Shown here piece after piece: positions 49,166-59,119 of a stretch of 64,000 nt of DNA (position 1 is the stretch's first letter; every line of letters starts with the position of its first letter). The notes below the pieces were generated by a model. It searched no databases. It saw only the letters and a list, made by a program, of their open reading frames with translations, and was not told the origin of the DNA. The stretch is taken from assembly GCF_010093535.1 (NCBI RefSeq), contig NW_022985196.1, forward strand, positions 310,001 through 374,000. Direction: 5' to 3'. The position numbers and the translations under genes were made by a program. Origin of the DNA: Lindgomyces ingoldianus. Taxonomy: Eukaryota > Ascomycota > Dothideomycetes > Pleosporales > Lindgomycetaceae.

Positions 49166-49338
49166 GTAGTTAACCTAGTAGACCTAGGCTCTTTTATATC
49201 CCTAGAAGAACAGCTATTAGAGGTTATAAAAAGGGCTAATGTCTTTTACTATATTAAAAATAGTAAAAAGTAGTTTTAAGTAAGTAAATTTACTTTCTTT
49301 ATAATAAAGATTTTTAGTTATAGTATAATATTAGGCAT
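49166..49338 (+). pseudogene. GypB pol fragment (protease end)
   Basis: Continues GypB after GypA-3. The frame reads VVNLVDLGSFISLEEQLLEV and ends SYSIILG (family YDxILGM, the end of gypsy protease) at the TcL-1 insertion. On the far side (52812) the frame resumes ML.LEK.NLTFNFMRKIVYF. Joining across a 2-bp AT restores ILGML.LEK in frame, which fixes the TcL-1 borders. Confidence 0.78.
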
Positions 49339-49545
49339 TTGTTAGGACAATAAATCGGCGTTTTCTCTTGGCGCGCATCGCGTAATTCCCTCACCACTTA
49401 GTTTTCCCGCCAAATCCGCGACTTTTGTGAATTTAACTATAACGCGTTAGTATCCACACCCACGCTTATAATTAACCCTAGGTAAGTTAAGGCTGCAGTT
49501 GCCTATATAAAAGGCCTATCCTAACAAATTTTTAGAGTTGTAGAA
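49339..49545 (+). repeat. TcL-1 left terminal inverted repeat
   Basis: 207 bp, rich in preserved CpG (GGCGCGCATCGCG). Matched inversely by 52604-52811, where several C/G positions have become T/A. Ends at GAGTTGTAGAA, 13 bp before the transposase ATG. Confidence 0.9.
49504..49514 (+). promoter_or_regulatory. TATA box in the left TIR of TcL-1
   Basis: TATATAAAAGG lies 45-55 bp upstream of the transposase ATG (49559). The same motif is mirrored in the right TIR. The position suits a core promoter facing inward. Confidence 0.6.
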
Positions 49546-49558
49546 GCGCGATTCCAGC

Positions 49559-50701
49559 ATGTATCGCCTATATAGTGTTTCTGCACGCCCACCTTGTTAA
49601 GCACCTCCTAGTACTCCTGTACCCCCCTAATTCACTTCCTATGGCCTCTCTACGCGTACCTAGATAAATATACACTAATTTATACAGCTAGAATAGACCC
49701 TAGAGGCTATAGCAGACTAAGAGGGTTATAGTATAACAGCTGTTTACAATGCTATTAGAAACCTAAAAAAGTACAGCTGTGTGCGCAAACTAGTACAGCG
49801 CGCCCTTAGTGCTAGGCCTAAGATCACTCCTAAAGACAGTAAGGCTCTATTTAATAAGCTAATTTAATTAGGCTAGATGTATTACAGTAAGATATAGCAG
49901 TAGTTAGAGGTAAAAAGAGGTGTGCAGATTAAGTTATTATTAACTATTAGCAAGTACTTAAAAGATAATAATTAGTTTTATTATACAATGCTGCCCTTCT
50001 ACATTACTTAAAATAAGCAGCTTTAAGAGTTCTATTATAATAGTATAAGGCGCTTTGTAGCTAATAATTTAGTATTTCTAAATAAGTTAATATTTAATAA
50101 GAAAACAGGCTAGTGTTACTACGCATATGCCTTAGTTAGCTATAAAGCTTGTTACGCGCAGGATTTAAAGAGAGGGGACACGTAGGCAATCCTGCCTGCC
50201 TATACCTACTGTAGGTATCTCCCTTACACAGGCATTAAGGAAGGATACTACAGTTAAGAGGAGTTTATAGTTTAGATAAAAGAGTGTTTAATCTCTACAC
50301 TTTAGGCAATATATAGCAGAAAACTTATAGTAATAATCTTTAATAATGTGTTAATTTATATAAATTATAAAATTACTAAGATTCTTAAGTAAGCTAGCTA
50401 CATTATGCGCTACTTGCTGCCCTACTTGCCTAATTATAACTTAATAGAACTTACCTTTGCTGTTCTAAAAGCTTAGATTAGGAGGAATTATATGTACATA
50501 CAGTCTTAATATTCTACTAGTAGATTTAGTAATTTTTTAAGGGCAGCGTTGCGCAAAAGCAGGTGTAATAAGTTTATAATAAAGCACTTTAAACACGCTA
50601 CTAGAGGCCTCTATATTAAGCAGAAGGTGCTTAATTAGGCACGTTACAACCTGCGTAATAAAGTAAAGTTTAATTTAGATAATCTAGATAATAAGTAGTA
50701 A
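49559..50701 (+). pseudogene. TcL-1 transposase (DD34E, DDE_3-type), RIP-inactivated
   Basis: Cut-and-paste transposase. ATG 49559 to TAG/TAA at 50696-50701 is one frame of 379 codons with only TAA/TAG stops at likely Gln/Trp sites. The N-terminal part reads FIQLE, EGYSITAVYNAIRNLKKYS, an HTH-like start. Around 50090-50135 FNKKTG.CYYAYAL marks the first catalytic Asp (now Asn). Near 50340 VIIFNNVLIYIN marks the second (now Asn). Near 50425-50460 YLLPYLPNYNLIELTF carries the Glu. There are 34 residues between the second acidic position and the Glu, the Tc1 spacing. The frame may extend to about 50781 if the terminal TAG/TAA are mutated codons. Confidence 0.87.
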
Positions 50702-50924
50702 AAGGGCTATTATAAATCTCTATAGCAGCTAAATATACATATAATTAGGTATTACTGCAGGCACTTTAACTTAATAATGTAAGCACATATTATTAATATG
50801 TAGCCTACATAATATTATATTTATAACATCTACTACCTTACTTTTACACACTTTTGCCTATTAAAACAAGCTTATCTGCTGCGCGTACAACTAGCTTATA
50901 CTTACAAAGATCTTTATAGAAATG

Positions 50925-52595
50925 TTAAATAATCTTATCTTTAAGCTTAAACTTGCTAACAGTAACTGTGTATAGATTACCTTTAACATTTACTATTTTA
51001 CATAGATTTTTTATAGTCTACTTCTTTATAATTACTACTTTACCTGCTGCAGTGTAGTTATTTATATCTTTCTCTAGTTGCTAGGTAATTAGTTATACAA
51101 AAAACTACTTTACTGTTAACTTTATATCCTTCTTTTTCTTTTTTATTACTAAACTTAACAACATAATAGGCAGCTTCCTTACGCGCTAAGTAGTTAAAGT
51201 AGAGGCGCTAGTAGGCTGTTTTAAAGGCTAGGCAAATGCGCTAAGAAATAGAGCTTATAGATAAAGCTGTTGCTAAATAGGTAGGTACAGCAGCTTTTTA
51301 AAAGTAAAAAGATAACTAACGCTAGTAGGCATTATATAAAGAGTTTGCTGCTTACAGCGCTACTTATAATTAAGCTTATGCTGCTCTGCGCGTTTTATAT
51401 GCTCTTTAGCTTCCTTTTTTATTTTTATTATACACTTATGTAGTTAACACTTTTCTATCTTTTTTATTATCTTACTTATAGACTTGCTTTTAAATAATAA
51501 TAATAATAATTCTTACTTTTTTTTTTTACTTTAATAATTATGTAGATTAACACAGAGCTTATTACTTATACTATGCAAATACTTTTTTAACTAAGTAGGC
51601 AAATATTTAACAGCAACGCTGTTAAGACCTTTAAAAATTTTATTTGCCTATGTCTCTAAATTATAGGGCTTAATAATATAGTAATAATGCGTTAATAAAT
51701 CTACTTAGCACTAGTAACTATAGTTATTACATAATGCCTCTATGCAAACCTAGCGCTTATAGATTAAATTAATGTAGTTTGTAGTAGTATATATTATGTT
51801 AGTGCGCTTATAATTACACACCTTATTAAGCAGCTACTATATACATCTTAGATTACTTAGTGTATTAGAGACATTAGATAAAGGCTTGTTAGTAGATTTA
51901 TAAAAAAAGGCTTTTTATAAAGGCTTATAGGTAAGCTACACCTCTACCTTTATAAGCACTTAAGTAGCTTTAAGATAACTTTTAAACAGTCTACTTATTT
52001 AATTAAGCACTACTGCGCCTAAGGCGTCACTAAAATTGTTAATTATGTTAGCCTGCTAGGTTACAGTGTTAGCGTTTATTTTAAAGTTAATTATACAGCT
52101 AACTTAGTAATATAGCTGCTCCTTAATTATTAACATAGGCTTTAAAATTATAGCTATAAATCTATCCTTTATAAAGAATAGCATAAATAAGCAGCTATTT
52201 AGGGCTTTTTTATCTTCTACAACCTTTAAGCTATTAACTTATAAAGTGTACTGCATCTCTATATTAAACTATAGCTTTGTTTTAGGCTTTATGTTAACTT
52301 TAACCTAAAGCAGCAGTAGCAGTAATAAGGGGACCTAGATAGGAGATAGCTGCTTAAGAATTATAGGTATAGGCGCAGGAGCAGGCGCAACAACTCTTAG
52401 AACCTTAAGCTTTAGAGCAGTCTTAGGCTTAGGCAGTGCTAGAGGCTAGTAAGCAACTAGTTGCTATTATAATTATACATACTTACAACATGCTACTCCT
52501 CTTTTTTTACTCTCTTATACAGCTAACTTTAGAGCCCTAATAGTTTTTAAACGTGTTAAGCTAGCAGGCAGCGCTACTAGCAGATTTAGTCCTAT
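50925..52595 (-). pseudogene. TcL-1 second reading frame, unknown protein (~556 codons)
   Basis: Unrecognised. From an ATA at plus 52593-52595 (possible former ATG, 9 bp inside the TIR) to TAA at 50925-50927 the minus strand is one frame whose stops are all TAA/TAG. Because RIP depletes TGA everywhere, absence of TGA is weak evidence. Visible features: an N-terminal region ending in a Pro/Ala-rich stretch (APAPAPIPII), a run of seven Leu that could be mutated Pro, a middle with several Cys/His, and a Lys/Glu-rich segment (IKKIEKC, KIKKEAKEHIKRAEQHK) that may be coiled coil. It converges on the transposase gene. Could be an accessory protein or a captured gene. Coding status is moderately likely only. 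Confidence 0.5.
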
Positions 52596-52603
52596 ACTTG
52601 CAG

Positions 52604-52811
52604 TTCTACAACTCTAAAAAATTATTAGGATAGGCCTTTTATATAGGCAACTGTAGCTTTAACTTACCTAGGGTTAATTACAAGCGTGGGTGTAGATACT
52701 AACGCGTTATAGTTAAATTTACAAAAGTTGCAGATTTAGGTGGGAAAACCAAGTAGTGAGGGAATTACGCGATGCGCGCCAAGAGAAAACGCCAATTTAT
52801 TGTCCTAACAA
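52604..52811 (-). repeat. TcL-1 right terminal inverted repeat
   Basis: 208 bp, inverse of 49339-49545 with mostly RIP-type differences. Ends CCTAACAA before AT (52812-52813). Confidence 0.9.
52635..52645 (-). promoter_or_regulatory. TATA box in the right TIR of TcL-1
   Basis: The minus strand reads TATATAAAAGG, about 40-50 bp upstream of the possible start of the second frame at 52595. It mirrors the left-end motif. Confidence 0.55.
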
Positions 52812-52813
52812 AT

Positions 52814-55683
52814 GCTTTAGCTAGAAAAATAGAATCTAACTTTTAACTTTATGCGTAAGATAGTTTATTTCTAAGAATACTACTAACCTTATAAAAAAAT
52901 TAGTTTAGACACCTTAAAGGCATTTATAAAAGTACTAATAGACTTTAATAATAACATGTTTATAATAGTAATTACTTATATATCTTAACTAACCTTAGAG
53001 GAGCCTAGGCTGCTGTTAGCATACTTTAAGAAGTTTTAAAAAGCATTTTTAGAATATAACACCTTTTTTTTATCTAACTATAGCCTATATAAGCTTGCTA
53101 TTAACTTAAATAAGAGAAAAAAACTTTTATATAGCCTCTTTTATAGTTTCTCTGCTACTAAGGTAGAAGTTCTATAAAAGTATATCTAGACAAACCTAAA
53201 ATAAAGATAAATACACTGCTTAACATTAAAGGCAGGGGCCTCTATTTTATTTATAAAAAAGAAGGATAGAACACTCTAACTTTATGTAAACTACTAAGGC
53301 CTTAACACTATTATAGTAAAGAACTAACACTTTTTTTATTAATTAGGGAATTTCTAGATTAATTAAGCTGCGCTAAAATCTACTTTAAACTAGACTTATA
53401 TAACGCCTACTACTACATTTAAATTAAGAAAAAGAATAAGTAGAAGACTACTTTCTAGACCTGCTATAGCTATTTTAAATACACTATAATGCTCTTTAGA
53501 CTTATAAACACTTTAGTAGTCTTTTAAAGTTACATTAACTTTACGCTGTTAGACCTTTTTAATATATATTACATTATTTACTTAAATAATATACTTATTT
53601 ACTTTTAAAATAAAGTTAAGCATAAGAAGCATATTTACTTAGTCTTATTTAGGCTTCTTTAATATAAGCTATATACTAAGCTCTTAAAATGCAAATTTTA
53701 TATAGATAAAGTAAAGTACCTAGGCTTTATTATTACTCTAGAAGAGGTCTAGATAAAGAAGGACTAAGTTAAAGCTATCTAAAGGTAGCTAATTCTTAGA
53801 ACTATAAAGAAGATTTAGATCTTTTTAAGGTTTACTAACTACTACTAACACTTTATAAAAAGATTTGTATAAATTACTACTTTCTTACACTAGCTTACTT
53901 AATAACTTTAAGGTTTAGCTAAAAAAGGCTATTAGTAATGTAAGAAAAAGTCTATCCCTCTAGCACTAAGTCTCTAAGTAGTGTCTACCTTTAATAAACT
54001 AAAAGGTAGATTTACTAAAGGACTACTACTAGTACATTTTAATTTTAACCTACACTACTAAGTTAAAACTAATGCCTTAAGATATATAATCTTAGAATTC
54101 TAAGCTAGCCTAGGCTAGATAAAGTAGAAAAGAACTAGTAGCACTTTATAGCCTTTTTCTTACGCAAAATAATAGCAGCAGAATGTAACTACAACACCTA
54201 TAATAGTAAGCTACTTACTATAGTAAAGAGCTTTAAACACTAGCGCTACTATCTAAAAAGGGCTACCTATATAATAGAACTTCTAACAGACTATGCTAAC
54301 CTTTAAAGGTTTATAACTACTAAGACCTTAACTAGAAAGTAGGCTTAGTAAGTAAAGTAAGTAGCTACTTTTAACTTTTAAATTTATTATTAACTAAGTA
54401 AGACTAACCCTACTAATAGGCCCTTAAGAAGGCCTAATTATAAAAAGAGTAAAAAAAGTAATAATAAGAACAGCCTAGGATTATAAAAGTAGGCACTTTA
54501 TAATCTGCAGCATAAACTAAAGCTAGATAGGGCAAGATTACTCTAGAAGAGCCTAGAATAGCTAAGAATAGTAGCTATTACCTAAGCAACTAGAATAGAA
54601 GCCTTAGGTACTGCTAGAATAGCAGATAAAACTTAAAGCCTAAAGAGCTCTTTAATAAGAGTAATTATAAAAGGGCTTAGAAAAGATCTGCACGCTAAAG
54701 GCGTAAAAAAAGCCTAAAAAAATGTAAAAGACTAACTAGACTAAGTAGGTAGGTAGTTAAAAAGAAAAAAGAGACTTTTTACTTATAAAAAGAAGACTTA
54801 TATACTTAGAAAAGTAAAAATCTAAGCCCTCTAGGCTTACTATAACTATTTTTTAGTAGGCTATTTTAAATTTAGCAAAACTTTTTATTAGGTATAAAGG
54901 GACTTTTATTAGCTAGGTATGTAGTAATATACTAAAGACTACCTTAGCATATGCTAGGCCTGCTAACGCGTGAAATCCCCTTAATATGCCCTGTATAGAG
55001 AACTCTAGCCTCTTTTAGTCCCCTCTAGGATCTAGGAGGATATCTCTATAAATTTTATTATAGAGCTACTACCTAGCTAGTTAAATAAAAGAAGCTATAA
55101 TAGTATCTTAGTTATAGTTAATTATTTCTTTAAAATAGCCTACTATATTTTTAGTAAGGGCACTTTAAAAGCAGTAGCCTTAGCTAAGACCTTTAAGCAG
55201 AAAATTTTAAAACTTTATAGCCCTTTTTTTATTATTATAATAGACTAGGGAGCTTTATTTACATTTACTTATTAAAAAATATTTATAGCCTACTTAAAAA
55301 TAAAAAGACTTTTTTTTACTACTTTTTACTTATAAACTAACAGCTAAAGTAAGCGCTAAAACTAAATATTAAAGTAGTATCTTTAAATATACTGCAACTA
55401 TAAGTAGGATAACTAGGTAGAGATTTTTTCTAACATAAAATATGCCTATAACAACACTGTTTATAGCTTTATAAAGATATTACTATTCTAGGCTGTCTAC
55501 AGGAAGAATCTACTGTCTATAGACGTGCTAAAATAAGTAAAAAAGGCTAGTATTTTTTTATAAGCACTTTAAGACAGTAATAAACTAGCTTAAACTAAGT
55601 AAAAGCTAGCTAAACACTTTAAAATAGCATAAAAGTACTAAAAGTAATAGCATAATAAAACACATAAACATAAAATATACTTA
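52814..55683 (+). pseudogene. GypB pol remnant: RT, RNase H, integrase
   Basis: Continues the protease end interrupted by TcL-1 (ML.LEK, LTFNFMRKIVYF). The RT palm box YLNNILIYF is near 53578 (family YLDDILIYS), followed by LLKCKFYIDKVKYLGFIIT. The RNase H region spans about 54040-54380. Integrase zinc region near 54900-54990 reads RDFYQLGIQQYIKDYLSICQAC. The catalytic core near 55050-55160 reads ISINFIIELLPS and VIVNYFSKIAYYI, with D to N changes. Next come LQTNSQSKRQN.ILKQYLQI (about 55330) and EIFSNIKYAYNNTVY. FotA palindromes interrupt at 55684; the frame resumes after 57170. Confidence 0.85.
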
Positions 55684-56066
55684 ACGTACTTTACAGGCAA
55701 GTTGCTCACACACCTAAGTCGCTTACTTTTGCTAAGACTCTACTAAACTACCCTTTCTACACTAATGCATTCCCCATAACACTACTTAGACGCGCTAAAA
55801 GAACGTTAGATACAGCTTACGCTCTAAGCTTTTAAATAAAACATAAAACTCTTAAAAAAATGTGCTGTAGCTATGTGTAAAGTTTTATAAAAAATAATAA
55901 ATAACTATAGCACTAGACAACCTTTATAAGCTAATTTTACAGCTAAATTACAAAGGCTAGGTAATAAAAAGAAGTAGGTGATTGTTAAGACTATACTTAC
56001 GCTATATACATAAGGAATTTCCCCTTAGATAGCATTTATAGCTAATATAGCTAATTCTTTGCGCGC
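55684..56066 (+). mobile_element. FotA 5'-end fragment, remainder of an older palindrome
   Basis: 383 bp of FotA 5' end, beginning at TA 55682-55683 and stopping at the TA (56067-56068) where FotA-FB2 starts. The expected continuation (AGCGTAATCTAGGC) is absent after FotA-FB2; GypB resumes directly instead. The simplest history is FB2 inserting into an older FotA palindrome, then loss of the rest by recombination between matching right ends. Confidence 0.75.
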
Positions 56067-56068
56067 TA

Positions 56069-57168
56069 ACGTACTTTATAGGCGAGTTACTCACACACCT
56101 AAGTCACTTACTTTTGCTAAGACCCCACTAAACTACCCTTCCTACACTAATGCATTCCCTACAACACTACTTAGACGCGCTAAAAGAACATTAGATACAG
56201 CTTACGCTCTAAGCTTTTAAATAAGACATAAAACTCTTAAAGAAATGTGCTATAGCTATGTGTAGAGTTTTATAAAAGATAATAAATAACTATAGCACTA
56301 GACAACCTTTATAAGCTAATTCTATAGCTAAATTATAGAGGCTAGGTAATAAAAAGAAGCAGGTGATTGTTAAGACTATACTTAAGCTATATGCGCAAGG
56401 AATTTCCCCTTAGATAGCATTTATAGCTAATATAGCTAATTCTTTGCGCGCTAAGCGTAATCTAGGCTATGTTTACATAAACTAGCCTAGTACGTTTATA
56501 AAGTGTTATTTAAAGCTTAAAGTAAAGTTTTAAGCGCAAGTATAGTTAAGAGATATCTAGCTAATTATAAACCCTATCTTGCTAAAGTTATACATGTTAT
56601 TATTCTAGATGCTATACTTAGCTTTAATATTCTCTATAAGGCTAAACCTGCCCTAAATTACCCTAGGACTCTTATAGAGGGCTTTCTTATAGTTGTACTT
56701 ATGCTTAAATGTTACTTTAAGCTTTAAATAACGCTTTACAAACATACTAGGCTAGTTTATGTAAACATAGCCTAGATTACGCTTAGCGCGTAAAGAATTA
56801 GCTATATTAGCTATAAATACTATCTAAGGGGAAATTCCTTGCGCATATAGCTTAAGTATAGTCTTAACAATTACCTGCTTTTTTTTATTGCCTAGCCTTT
56901 ATAATTTAGCTATAGAATTAGCTTGTAAAGGTTATCTAGTGCTATAGTTATTTATTATTTTTTATAAAACTTTACACATAGCTATAGCACATTTCTTTAA
57001 GAGTTTTATGTCTTATTTAAAAGCTTAGAGCGTAAGCTGTATCTAACGTTCTTTTAGCGCGTCTAAGTAGTGTTGTAGGGAATGCATTAGTGTAGGAAGG
57101 GTGGTTTAGTAGGGTCTTAGCAAAAGTAAGCGACTTAGGTGTGTGAGCAACTCGCCTATGAAGTACGT
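56069..57168. mobile_element. FotA-FB2, palindromic (foldback) FotA derivative
   Basis: 1,100 bp, same design as FotA-FB1: a forward FotA 5' end (to about 56545) followed by an inverted FotA 5' end of ~620 bp, both with full terminal repeats. TA at 56067-56068 and 57169-57170. Contains no catalytic transposase region. The head-to-head junction (AGATATCTAGC after a GTTAAG) is identical in FB1, so both derive from one rearranged ancestor that transposed. Confidence 0.88.
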
Positions 57169-57170
57169 TA

Positions 57171-57500
57171 TATAAGACTTAATTTTACTACTTAGACTTA
57201 CTAGCTAGCTTCTAGATTTACTTAGTATTCTACATTAGCCTTCTTAAGCTAGCACTTTTAAGTTACTTATTACCTTATAAACAACTCTTAGCTAAAGTAG
57301 TAATACTCTAAGCAGGAACAGATATATAGAACATAGACTACATTATAGACTAAGAGCTGCATAAGAGAATATAGCTATACAGAGTACACTAAAAAAGGTT
57401 TAGAAAGGAAGATAACTAACTACTCCTAGCAAAAGACATATCTAAAAGGGCTATAAATAAATTTTAAAGATAAGTAGAACTACTAGTATAAAAGAAAATA
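57171..57500 (+). pseudogene. GypB pol remnant: integrase C-terminus and chromodomain
   Basis: After the FotA insertion the frame continues KIYLI.DLILLL (family KxYxVGDLVLL). At about 57309-57470 a chromodomain-like segment reads NIDYIID.ELHKRI.LYRV, KRFRKEDN.LLLAKDISK, then RAINKF.R. In chromoviruses this C-terminal domain binds methylated histone H3 and steers integration to heterochromatin; here it is decayed. A basic tail follows (KKIKRKKKKLN). Confidence 0.72.
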
Positions 57501-57985
57501 AAAAGAAAGAAAAAAAAGCTAAATTAAGCTAAAAGAGACTAGACTAAAAAAAATAAACTTAGACTAAATAACTCTATAAAAGCTTAAAACATTTAAAAAG
57601 AAAACAACTTTTAAGCACTATAAACTTTAGAAACTTAGCTTATTTTTTACTATTTTTGTTTTTAAATACTACTAGGTTAGTCTAGATTACCTTTAGCCTA
57701 GCCTAAATACCTTTAAAAAGGGGAACAAATGCACTATAAAGCCTAAACTTTACTAAAAAAACTTAAAAAAAAAAGTAAACTACTAAAGAAAATATAAAAA
57801 AGGTATAAAGTGCTATAACTATTTTTAAAAAAGCTACTGCAATGCAAAAATAGACTAAACTATTCTAAAAAAAAAATAGTAGGTAGAAACTTAGAAAAGG
57901 TAAAACCTATCCTAGAGGGCCTAGACAGGCCTAGACACCCCTAGATCTGCTAGACTAATATAAAAAAAAAATACTAAAAAAGCTA
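57501..57985 (+). other. GypB 3' region, no gene recognised
   Basis: A-rich sequence downstream of the chromodomain. It holds short basic frames and a GC-richer patch near 57905-57950 (AGAGGGCCTAGACAGGCC). I see no domain. It continues after FotB-2 at 59120. Confidence 0.6.
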
Positions 57986-59117
57986 ACGTACCTAACAGGT
58001 TGGCCGGCCACACAGGTTGGCCGGCCACTTTTGCTAAGCCTCTACTAAACTCTACCTATCTACATAATGCCTTAACAACAACACTAGATTAAATTTTCTA
58101 AAAAACGTTAGATACAGCTTACTCTTTAGGCTTTTAAATAAAACTTAAAACTTTTCTTACAACACGCTGCAGCTATCTATAATGTCTTTTACACAACACT
58201 AAGTAATTAACACGCTAGACAGCCTTTACAAGCAGAATGCTAGCCTAAATTAAGGAATCTAACTAAGCTTAAAAAGAAGGTAGTTATTAAGTACATACTT
58301 AAGCTTATTACACACAGATTTCCCCCTAGGCTTGCAGCTGTAGCTAATATAGCTAATTTCTTGCCTACAGAGCGTAATCTAGGCTAGGTTAGCTTAAACT
58401 AGACTAGTATATAGGTTAAGCACTGCCTTAAGTTTATAATAAAGTTTAATTATAAGTATAATTATAAGAGAGCACTTTATAAGGATCTAGAGGTTATCTA
58501 GGGCTAGTTTTGCCTAGTAGCTAATATAAAAGCTAAGTACAGTATTTAGAATAAAAACAGGTATAACTTTAACAAGTTAGGCTTTATAATAGGCTAGATA
58601 TTAACTAGAGTAGTTATTACAGCTTTAGAGAGATAAGGACAGCTAAAGGTAATATAGTAAGGTAATAGAAAGTAAATAATAGTTATCTAAAGCATTAATA
58701 TAACAAAGTAGGCTATAAAATTATAAAGCTTTAAGCAGTAAATAAGGCTGCTACATAACATAGATTGCATAAAAAGAAGCAGATTTAAGTAAAAAAGACC
58801 TTAATAGTTAAGGATAGGGCTTGTCTAACTGCTTTAAAGGAGTTTAGAGCGCGTAGTAATAGGAAGAAGCTAAAGACACAGGTGCGCGCTAAAAAAGGTA
58901 AGCTAAGTTAAAGGTAATATAGGCAGTGTAATTAAACTAGGCATAACTTGCATACATATAAGTAAGTAGTAGAAGTAGACTCTAAATAATATCTTATGTT
59001 ATATTACTTTATATAGGGCTAAAGTGGGCTGTTTTGCGAGAGAATAGGGTAGTTTTAGTGAGGGCTTAGCAAAAGTGGCCGGCTAACCTGTGTGGCCGGC
59101 CAACCTGTTAGGTACGT
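57986..59117 (+). mobile_element. FotB-2, internally deleted Fot-like transposon
   Basis: 1,132 bp, identical in length and deletion junction to FotB-1. TA at 57984-57985 and 59118-59119. Termini ACGTACCTAACAGGTTGG with GGTTGGCCGGCCAC doubled at 17-bp spacing in both ends (some copies mutated). Right half reads toward the C-terminal knuckle. Non-autonomous. Confidence 0.9.
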
Positions 59118-59119
59118 TA

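Larger units (their letters stand above)
49339..52811. mobile_element. TcL-1, Tc1/mariner-like DNA transposon with long TIRs and two converging genes
   Basis: 3,473 bp with inverted repeats of about 207-208 bp (49339-49545 and 52604-52811), terminal sequence TTGTTAGGACAATAAAT. The flanking 2-bp direct repeat is AT (49337-49338 and 52812-52813), inferred by restoring the GypB frame. This differs from the TA usual for the superfamily. The plus strand encodes a DD34E transposase (49559-50701). The minus strand carries a second long RIPped frame (52595-50925). Typical Tc1 elements are 1.3-2.4 kb with one gene, so both size and content are unusual. Confidence 0.85.

Noticed and set aside
57800..57860. 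Possible extra zinc finger (CYNYF.KSYCNAK) downstream of the GypB chromodomain
   Set aside because: Spacing fits neither a CCHC knuckle nor a Zn2Cys6 cluster convincingly, and the frame is not supported around it.
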